Origin: Candidatus Methanocomedens sp.
GTDB taxonomy: Archaea > Halobacteriota > Methanosarcinia > Methanosarcinales > Methanocomedenaceae
Direction: 5' to 3'
Assembly (NCBI GenBank): GCA_009649835.1
Contig: PYCK01000063.1
Span: 1-17,043 of the forward strand
Length of the DNA: 17,043 nt
Part shown: one piece after another, positions 1-6,424 of the stretch
How the letters are laid out: each line of letters begins with the position of its first letter
How positions within the stretch are numbered: the first letter of the stretch is position 1
The notes under the pieces: generated by a model
Database searches by the model: none
What the model was told of the DNA's origin: nothing
What the model saw: only the letters and a program-made list of their open reading frames with translations
Program-made: the position numbers and the translations under genes

Positions 1-2
1 GA

Positions 3-116
3 CATGATCCAACAATCCCGCCCAGGATCGTACCTGTAGCCGAAGCCATGACAGCTCTGGTACTTGCCGACCACCTTATTAGAGCGCAATCGTATACACG
101 ATCATATTCAAAGTGA
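3..116 (+). CDS. aroC: Chorismate synthase, C-terminal end (partial, enters from left edge)
   Basis: Frame 3 is open from the first bases and reads 37 residues before TGA at 114-116. The peptide begins HDPTIPPRIVPVAEAM and continues TALVLADHLIRAQ, which matches the end of chorismate synthase, where the family has RHDP..PR..PV.EAM..LVLADHLL. The enzyme makes chorismate from 5-enolpyruvylshikimate-3-phosphate with reduced FMN, the last shared step of aromatic amino-acid synthesis. Only the tail is present, so catalytic residues and start lie outside the window. The tail after LADHLIRAQ (SYTRSYSK) is short and polar, as expected for a natural end rather than a truncation. The next gene converges from the minus strand. 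Identification rests on one short conserved motif but that motif is distinctive. Confidence 0.85.
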   Translation, partial: HDPTIPPRIVPVAEAMTALVLADHLIRAQSYTRSYSK

Positions 117-151
117 TCATGAGTTAAAAGTTAGCAGCTATTTCTTGATGT

Positions 152-173
152 ACAGGATTGGATCGTATCCTGT
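152..173. terminator. Hairpin between convergent aroC and the 230-583 gene
   Basis: ACAGGAT at 152-158 and ATCCTGT at 167-173 are a perfect 7-bp inverted repeat around an 8-nt loop. On the plus strand a T-run (214-219) follows about 40 nt later. The hairpin lies between two convergent genes, so a bidirectional terminator is a reasonable reading. The surrounding words (CAATCC, TTATCCTGTCTGAAA) also resemble a dispersed AATCCTGTCTAAA-type intergenic sequence seen in many prokaryotes. Confidence 0.4.
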
Positions 174-229
174 CAATCCGGTTTATCCTGTCTGAAATTT
201 CCATTATCTTGATTTTTTTAGTCATTATT

Positions 230-583
230 TTACAGCATTTCTTTGTCTCGCTGGCTAAACTCAGGCAGGATATTAATATTCCTCCCCAGTTCTTCAAACA
301 CTTCATGTTGGGAACTGACAATGACCACGTGTGCAGGCGGATGTATCTTTGTAAGTTTTTCAATAGCGGCACCCGGATTTGTATTCAGCGAAACTAAAGC
401 TGCTGCATAACACTTATTTCTTAATGGACACTTCATGACCTTTCCAAGTATTTCGTCTGCATAATCCGGTGATATGGATTTTGGTGGTCCTGAAAACACC
501 ATCCGTCCATATCTTCTTAAATCAAGTAGCGTAGTATGTACCTTTATAGTACTATCTGCCCGTATTACCGCAAAAGACTTCAT
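230..583 (-). CDS. Small conserved archaeal protein, DUF356-like
   Basis: This 117-residue soluble protein has no signal peptide or membrane segment. It alternates beta-like stretches (KSFAVIRAD at the N-terminus, ALVSL near 62, HVVIVSS near 85) with helices, suggesting a small alpha/beta fold. The segment KIHPPAHVVIVS (79-90) and the opening FAVIRAD remind me of DUF356 proteins of methanogens; this is recall of a pattern, not a search. There are two cysteines in CPLRNKC (52-58). Function is unknown. The ATG at 583 has no purine-rich ribosome site. A TATA-like element (601-609) lies only about 22 nt upstream, so the mRNA is probably leaderless. It sits downstream of the COG1395 regulator on the same strand but is separated by 105 nt with its own promoter-like sequence. 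Confidence 0.75.
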   Translation of the reverse strand: MKSFAVIRADSTIKVHTTLLDLRRYGRMVFSGPPKSISPDYADEILGKVMKCPLRNKCYAAALVSLNTNPGAAIEKLTKIHPPAHVVIVSSQHEVFEELGRNINILPEFSQRDKEML

Positions 584-688
584 TTTTTATTCCACACCGA
601 TTAATATATCAGTATTCAATATATTACTATGTGATATTAATACTATGTTAGTGACTTATAAATGAATTGTCATAATATTCCTGATAAT
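584..688 (-). promoter_or_regulatory. Promoter region of the DUF356-like gene with repeated TACTATG words
   Basis: On the minus strand a TATA-like ATATATTAA (plus 601-609) lies about 22 nt before the ATG at 583, fitting a leaderless start. Upstream of it are two direct TACTATG copies (625-631 and 641-647 on plus). TAATACTAT at 638-646 recurs exactly inside the palindrome at the regulator promoter (1682-1690). TATA placement is by eye. Confidence 0.45.
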
Positions 689-1660
689 TCAAGTCTTTTT
701 GACCTTCTCGGAAATAAAAGTCATAAGGTCAAGGAAATCATCCATTGCGTCAAGTTTTTTCTTCTCCACAAGCACAGTATTTTCTACCATCTCTGACCTG
801 CAATGTCCATTTACAATGACCATGGAATGAGTATTTGTCACTTCAGAGATGCTGCTCATTAACTTTGCCCTTTTCATCATTGTTCCCGAATATTCACTAA
901 AACCCGTGAGAATTTTGGACACATTATCCTGATTAATGTTCTCCCTGTGCTCGAATGAAACAGCACTGAACGGTGCCTGTGATATTGGAATCACTTCAAT
1001 GCCTAAATTGGATAACATGGATCTTATTATTGTCCCAGGCTCTTTTTCAACCGGATGGCTCCTGGATTTCACATTTGTATTTTTTACATTTAGAAAATCA
1101 ATAGCAAGGGCAATTCCAGTATTGAACATTTCTTCTATCCTGATCACCATATCCACAGACATGTCCATACCCTCCTCTTCATATTTACTTATGGTACGCC
1201 TGGATAAACCAAGTTCTGAAGCCATGGCACCAATTGAAAGTTTTTTATGAATTCGCTGTTCACGCAGCACACTACCATCCACACTCACATACAGCCCCCC
1301 AGGTGCTGCATATACCACGGGCGGCAGTTCCTCTATAAAATAATCAAATATAGTATCGATATTAACAGATGGAATACCATATCTATAATATACGACAGTG
1401 GGTTCCAGTGTTTGGTCCCTGGTCTTCTCCCCAACCAAAAGCGCAGACCCCTCCAGGTATTCTGCAAGGTACATCATTTCCTGTGCAGTATCCTCTTTTA
1501 GACCGTCGATATTGGAAAGTACCTTTATCAATAATAACCGTTCATTTCGCCTTGCAGCGATGTCAAAGCTTCTGGGCCTGATATTGCAGCGTTCTGAAAC
1601 ACCAAATCCGCTTTGTTCCAGTATGCCTATGACCTGGTTTATCAATATCTCTTTATTCAT
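689..1660 (-). CDS. Archaeal HTH-type transcriptional regulator (COG1395 family)
   Basis: This 323-residue protein has the architecture of archaeal COG1395 regulators. An N-terminal nuclease-like alpha/beta domain (about 1-125, with FDIAARRNERLLLIKVL near 32-48) resembles restriction-endonuclease-like folds without obvious catalytic function. It is followed by a Cro/C1-type helix-turn-helix (about 133-187, LREQRIHKKLSIGAMASELG then LSRRTISKYEEEG) and a C-terminal alpha/beta domain (about 208-323). The length is normal. The ATG at 1660 follows AAAGAAG. A TATA box lies at 1687-1697 on the other strand of the divergent region, overlapping a perfect palindrome (1678-1690), which suggests autoregulation. 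Target genes are not known for this family as far as I recall. The family call is confident; the operator assignment is inference. Confidence 0.88.
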   Translation of the reverse strand: MNKEILINQVIGILEQSGFGVSERCNIRPRSFDIAARRNERLLLIKVLSNIDGLKEDTAQEMMYLAEYLEGSALLVGEKTRDQTLEPTVVYYRYGIPSVNIDTIFDYFIEELPPVVYAAPGGLYVSVDGSVLREQRIHKKLSIGAMASELGLSRRTISKYEEEGMDMSVDMVIRIEEMFNTGIALAIDFLNVKNTNVKSRSHPVEKEPGTIIRSMLSNLGIEVIPISQAPFSAVSFEHRENINQDNVSKILTGFSEYSGTMMKRAKLMSSISEVTNTHSMVIVNGHCRSEMVENTVLVEKKKLDAMDDFLDLMTFISEKVKKT

Positions 1661-1677
1661 CTTCTTTAAAGTTGTGC

Positions 1678-1697
1678 ATAGTAATACTATATAAAAT
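1678..1697 (-). promoter_or_regulatory. TATA box with overlapping 13-bp palindrome at the COG1395 promoter
   Basis: ATAGTA-A-TACTAT (1678-1690) is a perfect inverted repeat. Its right arm runs into the minus-strand TATA box (plus CTATATAAAAT, 1687-1697), centred about 32 nt before the ATG. A protein bound here would block TBP or the start site, so it is a plausible self-operator. Confidence 0.5.
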
Positions 1698-1746
1698 AAG
1701 AGGTTAATTATACATATATTCAGTTAAAATTCTAAAGGTTTGCAGC

Positions 1747-2028
1747 ATGAACGATATCAGGGTGCATCTTATTGTCTCAGGAAGAGTACAGGGAGTGTTT
1801 TTCAGGCACAATACTATGAAAAAGGCAGTAGAACTGGGATTAAAAGGTTGGGTAATGAACCTTCCTGATGGGAATGTTGAAGCTGTATTTGAGGGAATTC
1901 CTCAACAGGTTCATGAGATGATCCGGTGGTGCCATATGGGACCAACATTTGCAGATGTCAAGAATGTGGAAGAAGAATGGGAAGAGCCCACCGGCGAGTT
2001 CAGTTCCTTTGATCTACGCTACAAATGA
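1747..2028 (+). CDS. acyP: Acylphosphatase
   Basis: This 93-residue protein is a complete acylphosphatase, which hydrolyses the carboxyl-phosphate bond of acyl phosphates. The signature SGRVQGVFFR (about 11-20) contains the phosphate-binding loop and the catalytic arginine. GWVMNLPDGNVEAVFEG (about 34-50) contains the catalytic asparagine in the NLPDG context. Length and fold order (ferredoxin-like) are normal. The ATG at 1747 follows AAAGGTTTGCAGC, a good ribosome site. A TATA-like TTATACATATA lies near 1709-1719. It is divergent from the COG1395 regulator and followed 71 nt later by the DUF373 gene, which seems to have its own TATA box (TTTTTATATC near 2055-2064). In archaea the physiological substrate is uncertain; acetyl phosphate or carbamoyl phosphate are candidates. 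Confidence 0.95.
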   Translation: MNDIRVHLIVSGRVQGVFFRHNTMKKAVELGLKGWVMNLPDGNVEAVFEGIPQQVHEMIRWCHMGPTFADVKNVEEEWEEPTGEFSSFDLRYK

Positions 2029-2099
2029 CCTCTTAATTACGATTTTACAGAACACTTTTTATATCTCCTTTAATAATATCAATATGAGGCCTATAACAC

Positions 2100-3209
2100 A
2101 TGGATAAGCTCATTATCTGCATCGACCGCGACGACGATATCGGATATAAGGCAGGGGCGACCAGTCCGGTTATCGGACGGGAAAAAAACCTTGAAGCTGC
2201 AATGAAACTTGGTATGGCCGACCCCGAGGATTCTGATATCAATACCATATACGCTGGTGTGAAACTTTATGATGAACTTGTAGATTTCGGGCTGGACGTA
2301 GAACTCGTATCCATAGCAGGGGACCGTGATGTGGGTATGATCTCTGACCAGAAGATATCTAACCAGCTTGACAATATCGTGGCAAAATACGATGTCAAGA
2401 ACGCCATTCTGGTGTCTGATGGTGCAGAAGACGAATCAGTTATGCCCATTATACAATCCAGGATAAAAGTGGACGGTGTCCACAGGGTCATCGTCAAACA
2501 GAGTGCAAACCTGGAAAGTACATATTACATATTGAAGACCGCTTTCAATGACCCGAAAATATCTCATTCCTTCTTTGTACCGATTGGACTGGCTGCAGTG
2601 ATATATTCTATCTTCCTCTTTGCAGGCGATCCCAAATACGCATGGGCCGCGATCCTTGGTGCTATCGGTGCTTATATGCTGTTCAGGGGTTTCGGACTTG
2701 ATGACGTACTGGAAGAATTCAAATCCAATATGAAACAATCCCTGGTCACAGGCAAAATATCCTTTATCACTTATTCCATTGCCTTGATATTGACTGTCAT
2801 AGGGACAATAATGGGTGTTGCCAGGTTCTGGGAATATTATACCCGGATAGATATTTTCGTTGGTATAATAATACTGCTCATGGTATTCGTGAACATATCC
2901 ATATGGTGGTATGTAGCGGCAGGGTGGATATCCACTATTGGCAGGATGATCGATCTTCAACGGGAAGGCAATAATTACAAACGCCACTGGTCTTACCTGT
3001 TCTTTTTGTTCTCATCAGGATTGCTGTTCTGGGGTGCCAGTACCTTTATACTCTCGGTAAGTAGTTCAGTGGATGAATTTTACATCACACCCGATACCGG
3101 CCGCAATCTCCTTGTATTGTCAATTGTCGGTGCCGTCATCATATCATTAATAGGTATCTGGATATCAGCGAGGACATCAAATGCCCAAAGTCAGCAAAAA
3201 ACAGCATGA
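2100..3209 (+). CDS. DUF373 family membrane protein
   Basis: This 369-residue protein has a soluble N-terminal half (1-155) and a C-terminal half with about six membrane helices (roughly 156-175, 180-197, 219-241, 250-279, 297-320, 336-356). The N-terminus opens LIICIDRDDDIG, followed by GATSPVIGREKNLEAAMKLG and ADPEDSDINTIYAG, the conserved features I associate with archaeal DUF373. LVSIAGDRDVG (69-79) and AILVSDGAEDE (102-112) look like strand-loop motifs of a Rossmann-like or DHH-like domain with clustered aspartates. The biochemical role is unknown. The stop codon lies 29 nt inside the next gene, so the two are translationally coupled. A TATA-like TTTTTATATC at 2055-2064 and GAGG at 2085-2088 precede the ATG. 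Confidence 0.88.
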   Translation: MDKLIICIDRDDDIGYKAGATSPVIGREKNLEAAMKLGMADPEDSDINTIYAGVKLYDELVDFGLDVELVSIAGDRDVGMISDQKISNQLDNIVAKYDVKNAILVSDGAEDESVMPIIQSRIKVDGVHRVIVKQSANLESTYYILKTAFNDPKISHSFFVPIGLAAVIYSIFLFAGDPKYAWAAILGAIGAYMLFRGFGLDDVLEEFKSNMKQSLVTGKISFITYSIALILTVIGTIMGVARFWEYYTRIDIFVGIIILLMVFVNISIWWYVAAGWISTIGRMIDLQREGNNYKRHWSYLFFLFSSGLLFWGASTFILSVSSSVDEFYITPDTGRNLLVLSIVGAVIISLIGIWISARTSNAQSQQKTA

Positions 3210-3999
3210 CATTGATGCCGTTGTAATCGGAGGTGTGGGTTTTAACCCCGATGATTACGATTTCAGGACAATCAAAGTAAACACTCCTTACGGCACGGTA
3301 AAGGTAAAAACCGGGAATGTAGCTCACCGAAGCAGGATACTGGAACTTGCACTGATACAGAGGCATGCCAATAATGATACCTCATCAGGTGCAGAACACC
3401 TCCCTCCGCACAAGCTCAATTACAGGGCCAATGTATGGGCTGTAAGATCACTTGGTGCCAACAGGGTAATAGCTACCAATTCAGTGGGTACCATGGGCAG
3501 CCATCCCCCGGGAAGTTTCCTTGTAGCCGATGATTTTATTGACCTGACACGCTCAAGAGTAAACACATTCTATGATGACAGGACAGTCCATGTTGATATG
3601 ACCAAACCTTACTGTCCCGAGATAAGTGACTCCCTGCTAAGTTCCCTGGAAAACAACCAGATGGAACCTTTTAAGGGTGTGTATGTCTGCACTGAAGGCC
3701 CAAGGTTCGAGACTGCTGCTGAGATACGCATGCTTGGAACTTTCGGGGACGTGGTAGGTATGACAGGACTACCTGAGGTTGTGTTGGCGCGGGAGTTGGG
3801 GTTGTGCTATGCATCATTGTGTATTATAACCAATCAGGCATGCGGACTTGCCGGAAATAAGCTGACTGCCGATGAGGTCGTGGAAATGCTGGAAATGAAA
3901 AAAGAAACACTTCGCGCCATCCTGCTGGATGCAATTATATCGTTACCGGCCCACAGCAATTGCGGCTGTAAGGACGCCATCAAAGGGGCTACTATCTGA
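3181..3999 (+). CDS. MTAP/PNP-family nucleoside phosphorylase, probably acting on 6-oxopurines
   Basis: This 272-residue trimeric-type phosphorylase cleaves purine nucleosides with phosphate; in methanogens the family serves methylthio-nucleoside salvage. Visible family motifs are IQRH (59-62), LPPHKLNYRANVWA (74-87), ATNSVGTMG (98-106), CTEGPRFETAAEIRM (170-184) and GMTGLPEVVLARELG (193-207). The purine-recognition strand reads ITNQA (216-220), where human MTAP has TDYD. Asn in place of the first Asp is typical of enzymes preferring hypoxanthine-type bases, so methylthioinosine or inosine is more likely than methylthioadenosine. That is inference. A small insertion (about 63-72) sits between RH and PPHK. 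The C-terminus carries CGC (261-263), like the CxC motif reported in archaeal MTAPs. Its ATG overlaps the DUF373 gene by 29 nt. Confidence 0.85.
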   Translation: MPKVSKKQHDIDAVVIGGVGFNPDDYDFRTIKVNTPYGTVKVKTGNVAHRSRILELALIQRHANNDTSSGAEHLPPHKLNYRANVWAVRSLGANRVIATNSVGTMGSHPPGSFLVADDFIDLTRSRVNTFYDDRTVHVDMTKPYCPEISDSLLSSLENNQMEPFKGVYVCTEGPRFETAAEIRMLGTFGDVVGMTGLPEVVLARELGLCYASLCIITNQACGLAGNKLTADEVVEMLEMKKETLRAILLDAIISLPAHSNCGCKDAIKGATI

Positions 4000-4040
4000 T
4001 CCCGGGGTTAGTATCTGATCCAGGGCTACTATCTGATCCA
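3985..4040. repeat. Three tandem copies of a 19-nt unit spanning the phosphorylase stop codon
   Basis: Copies are GGGGCTACTATCTGATCCC (3985-4003), GGGGTTAGTATCTGATCCA (4004-4022) and GGGCTACTATCTGATCCA (4023-4040, one base shorter). The TGA of the phosphorylase is in copy 1, and the array runs exactly up to the stop codon of the convergent gene (4041). It therefore fills the whole intergenic gap. Confidence 0.9.
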
Positions 4041-4811
4041 CTATGCCGGATTGTCGTGTTTTTCGATAGCCTCTTCCATAGTCATTTCACCTTTTGCAAC
4101 TTTTCGGGCCAGGTCCCTGGGTATGGAGGTTTTACCATTGGAATGTTCACGGCTGTATTCCTGGATTCGCTTGATCTCACCCATCGAGGGCTCAATTTCC
4201 TGCTTTGTGGCCCTGGTCCCCTTAAGCCTGGCAATGTTGATAGCTGCAATGATGTCTGACATTTCAAAACTGTGGATTCCACGACCCATGGATGGCGATG
4301 TGCCAGTCTCATCCACCACTTCTACATTGGCTCCCATATCCAGGATTGAATTGATCAACCAGGTCCTTACAAGTCTTGCCCCGTTCCCGATCCTGATAAC
4401 AATGTCCTTACCAGGATAATTTTCCAGTATCTGCCGCACCAGTCCGGGCACATCACGGGCCGGTACATGATATACTTCGCTTACCTGGCCGTCTTCCAGT
4501 ACTGCAACTCCCGGGTTCTTACCTGGATCTATCCCGATGACAACCTGGTTGATATCGTTTTTGCCATTTAATAATTTTAAAGCAGCATTGATGGTTGATA
4601 CAGGGTCATTGTTGAATGTCACTATCCGCTCAGGGTCAAAATCAATCTTTGACGATTCTTCAGGGGATGTGATAACCGTGCCTACAATAGGTGGTATCGG
4701 GTCATTGAAAGATAGTATATGGACATGAATACCACGGGTTTTGGTGACTTCCAGTATGGACTGGAACAGGGTAAAATCATCAGTGATAAGAGCAATTTGT
4801 TTTGTCCTGAT
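4041..4811 (-). CDS. RuvC/RNase H-fold protein (archaeal), with no standard start codon
   Basis: The frame is open from TGA at 4824-4826 to TAG at 4041-4043. The part after the first in-frame GTG (4622) is 193 residues. It contains VVIGIDPGKNPGVAVLEDG, the first strand of an RNase H-like/RuvC fold with its Asp, then IRIGNGARLVRTWLI and VEVVDETGTSP, similar to Holliday-junction-resolvase relatives, and a basic C-terminal part. The 63 codons before that GTG look coding (QIALITDDFTLFQSILEVTK, then HVHILSFNDPIPPIVGT), and would form an extra alpha/beta domain. Upstream lie GGGAGGG (4815-4821) and a TATA box (4851-4860), placing the true start near 4811, where the codon is ATC. No ATG, GTG or TTG is in frame there. 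Either a rare start is used, there is a base error, or only the shorter form is made. Nuclease activity is not established. Confidence 0.75.
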   Translation of the reverse strand: MRTKQIALITDDFTLFQSILEVTKTRGIHVHILSFNDPIPPIVGTVITSPEESSKIDFDPERIVTFNNDPVSTINAALKLLNGKNDINQVVIGIDPGKNPGVAVLEDGQVSEVYHVPARDVPGLVRQILENYPGKDIVIRIGNGARLVRTWLINSILDMGANVEVVDETGTSPSMGRGIHSFEMSDIIAAINIARLKGTRATKQEIEPSMGEIKRIQEYSREHSNGKTSIPRDLARKVAKGEMTMEEAIEKHDNPA

Positions 4812-4860
4812 ATACCCTCCCGATCATTGTCCAAAAATTAGTCCGGACGTATATAAATAT
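4812..4860 (-). promoter_or_regulatory. TATA box and strong ribosome site of the RuvC-like gene
   Basis: On the minus strand ATATTTATAT (plus 4851-4860) is a good TATA box. About 26 nt later transcription should start near 4829, and GGGAGGG (plus 4815-4821) is an excellent Shine-Dalgarno sequence. The spacing predicts a start codon between about 4803 and 4811, well upstream of the first in-frame GTG at 4622. Confidence 0.6.
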
Positions 4861-4910
4861 AATTGTGGATTAACGATACCAGGATATCTTTTCCCGGGAT
4901 GTGCAATATC

Positions 4911-5069
4911 TTATTTTCCGGATTTCTTTGCCAGTTCCTCTACCACATCATTTGGTAGTGCCTTTGCAAGATTTAATTTGGTTACGCACCTGGTTGGAAT
5001 ATCTCTTTTCTTTGCTTCTTCACGCAATGACTTGGCATCGATTTTCTTAACAAGTTCCTCAATCTCCAT
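4911..5069 (-). CDS. 52-residue SAP-like small protein
   Basis: Reading the minus strand from ATG at 5067-5069 to TAA at 4911-4913 gives 52 residues, beginning MEIEELVKKIDAKSLREEA and ending ELAKKSGK. The start is supported by a near-perfect ribosome site, GGAGGTG (plus 5078-5084), 8 nt before the ATG. The order helix (SLREEAKKRD), turn with Pro/Thr (IPTRCVTK), helix (LNLAKALP) resembles a SAP motif, a DNA/RNA-binding helix-loop-helix. A third helix (VVEELAKK) follows. Charge is high, with many Lys and Glu. It lies 56 nt after mfnD and about 100 nt before the RuvC-like gene on the same strand, so it may share the mfnD transcript. Its reality is well supported by the ribosome site and amino-acid composition; the SAP assignment is tentative. 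Confidence 0.75.
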   Translation of the reverse strand: MEIEELVKKIDAKSLREEAKKRDIPTRCVTKLNLAKALPNDVVEELAKKSGK

Positions 5070-5125
5070 GTAAATAACACCTCCATTCCAATATGAATTC
5101 TATTCTATTCCAATACTAATGAATG

Positions 5126-6079
5126 TTATTGTGTCAGGTCAGCCTTAGTAAAATTATACTCATTGGTAATATTTACGCTAAAGGGCAGGTCACCGTAATG
5201 TGCTTTAAGTATCAGTTCACCCAGCTCTTCTTCCATTATCTTGCTTATCCCAATAATGGATGTGGTTGGCCTGGGATTCACATCTATCACCCATGGCTTA
5301 TCAGCAAGCACAATATCCACTCCAACATATCCCCTGCACCCCAGCGCTTCTGCACTACGCTGCGCTGCTAAGAATAATTCCTGGTTCCTGCCTGTATCTA
5401 CCCCGACCGTGCCCCCGTTGTACTGTATCTCGCTGCCAATACTGATATTTTGCCGGTTAACTGTCAGCGGCAGGGTAAGGGGAGACTGGGACTGAGACCG
5501 GGACAGGGAATCATCTCCCACCACCAGGCTGGCGCTCAGATGCTCCCCCTCTATATACCTGGTTGCTACAAAACCTTCGGGTATCATGGTGGCACAGGAA
5601 TACCTGGTAAGGGTGGTATCTTCTGAAGCACATCCCCATCTGGGTTTGAGTACCACCTTCTCGCCAAGGGAAAATACATTCGGCTCACCGGATACAGTTG
5701 TGGCAGGGACTTTTATTCCTTCATTTTCCAGTATCCTGGTACACTTTAGTTTATCTGCACACAACCTGATAGAACCTGACGGGCACCCAAGGTTCACGGT
5801 ATTCTCCTCTACCATTTCTGTCAGGTCACCCAGCAGTTCATCAGGTGCCACCACCAGGGCTGCATCACACTGTGCTGATAATTCCTCAACAGACCGATCA
5901 AAGTCTTTTGTCTCAACCGCAGTGCCTGCTGGTAGTACCAGGCCGCTGGTCGGGTATACAACATTATGGCCAACGGCCATGAAACTCCTGACAAGTACAT
6001 CCAGCATTGTCCTGCCTTCCAGCAGTATGGTACCTCCCTCGCCTGCACCCACCGCATACTCGGCTAGCATTATGTCCAT
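5126..6079 (-). CDS. mfnD: Tyramine--L-glutamate ligase (ATP-grasp, methanofuran biosynthesis)
   Basis: This 317-residue ATP-grasp enzyme matches the COG1821/MfnD family, which joins glutamate to tyramine in building the methanofuran side chain. Visible elements are an N-terminal pre-ATP-grasp domain (1-105), ADKLKCTRILENEGIKVPAT (108-127), the ATP-lysine strand VVLKPRWGCAS (142-152), RYIEGEHLSASLVVGDD (174-190), and the metal-binding end GYVGVDIVLAD (250-260) with WVIDVNPRPTTS (263-274), where Asp and Asn coordinate Mg. Length is normal. A Ser/Gln-rich stretch (191-200) after VVGDD is probably a flexible loop. No ribosome site precedes the ATG at 6079. A TATA-like TTATATTAAAA lies at about 6104-6115, so the leader is very short. 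The alternative in-frame ATG at 6070 would cost three residues. Presence of this gene argues strongly for a C1-metabolising archaeon. Confidence 0.9.
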   Translation of the reverse strand: MDIMLAEYAVGAGEGGTILLEGRTMLDVLVRSFMAVGHNVVYPTSGLVLPAGTAVETKDFDRSVEELSAQCDAALVVAPDELLGDLTEMVEENTVNLGCPSGSIRLCADKLKCTRILENEGIKVPATTVSGEPNVFSLGEKVVLKPRWGCASEDTTLTRYSCATMIPEGFVATRYIEGEHLSASLVVGDDSLSRSQSQSPLTLPLTVNRQNISIGSEIQYNGGTVGVDTGRNQELFLAAQRSAEALGCRGYVGVDIVLADKPWVIDVNPRPTTSIIGISKIMEEELGELILKAHYGDLPFSVNITNEYNFTKADLTQ

Positions 6080-6113
6080 TGGGTAAATAATAAGCCTTAT
6101 TGCATTTTAATAT

Positions 6114-6192
6114 AATTGAGCCAATGGCATTCTTTCAGATGGGTTATTTGGGGTTTTAAAGATGTTATGTGGATTTTGCCAGAGGCTCAATT
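6114..6192. repeat. 79-nt inverted-repeat element (possible structured RNA)
   Basis: AATTGAGCC (6114-6122) pairs perfectly with GGCTCAATT (6184-6192). Inside, after a symmetric 2x2 mismatch (AA opposite GA), TGGCA (6125-6129) pairs with TGCCA (6177-6181). The result is a 9 + 5 bp stem with a tandem purine mismatch enclosing a 47-nt loop. It lies directly upstream of the mfnD TATA box and overlaps it by about 2 nt. Confidence 0.7.
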
Positions 6193-6392
6193 TCGAAAGC
6201 AATTGCTGCACCCCTCACCCCGCCTCCATAATCCTCTCCTGCCCACAATTCGCAGCACCCGCACACAGGCACCAGTGCTGGAGTGGGTAAAGTGTAGAAA
6301 GAAAGCAGGCTGGAATTATTTCATTATTAACCGCGGTTCAAAGCTCACACGAATCCACAGGGACGTCTGGCAATAACTTGCCAAAAGCAACC

Positions 6393-6424
6393 AAAAAAAG
6401 TAGTTCGGAAGGGGAGCCACTCCC
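6393..6424 (-). terminator. Likely terminator of hppA
   Basis: Downstream of the hppA stop, the minus strand reads GGGAG-TGG-CTCCC (plus 6412-6424), a 5-bp stem with a 3-nt loop that can be extended by a wobble pair. About 11 nt later there is a run of seven T (plus A-run 6393-6399). Archaeal termination mainly uses the T-run, so the site is credible. Confidence 0.6.

Noticed and set aside
5085..5115. ATTCCAATA direct repeat (5085-5093 and 5107-5115) before the 52-residue gene
   Set aside because: Only two 9-bp AT-rich copies; I see nothing that makes it more than chance.
5586..6086. 166-residue open frame antisense to mfnD
   Set aside because: Ser/Thr/Pro-rich shadow of mfnD, with no independent evidence.
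6329..6365. GGTTCAAAGC looked like a tRNA T-loop
   Set aside because: The flanking bases do not pair into a T-stem, and no anticodon arm, D-arm or acceptor stem can be built around it.
6116..6376. 86-residue plus-strand frame in the mfnD-hppA gap
   Set aside because: It starts inside the inverted-repeat element, is rich in Trp, Arg and His, and has no start signals; it looks like chance.
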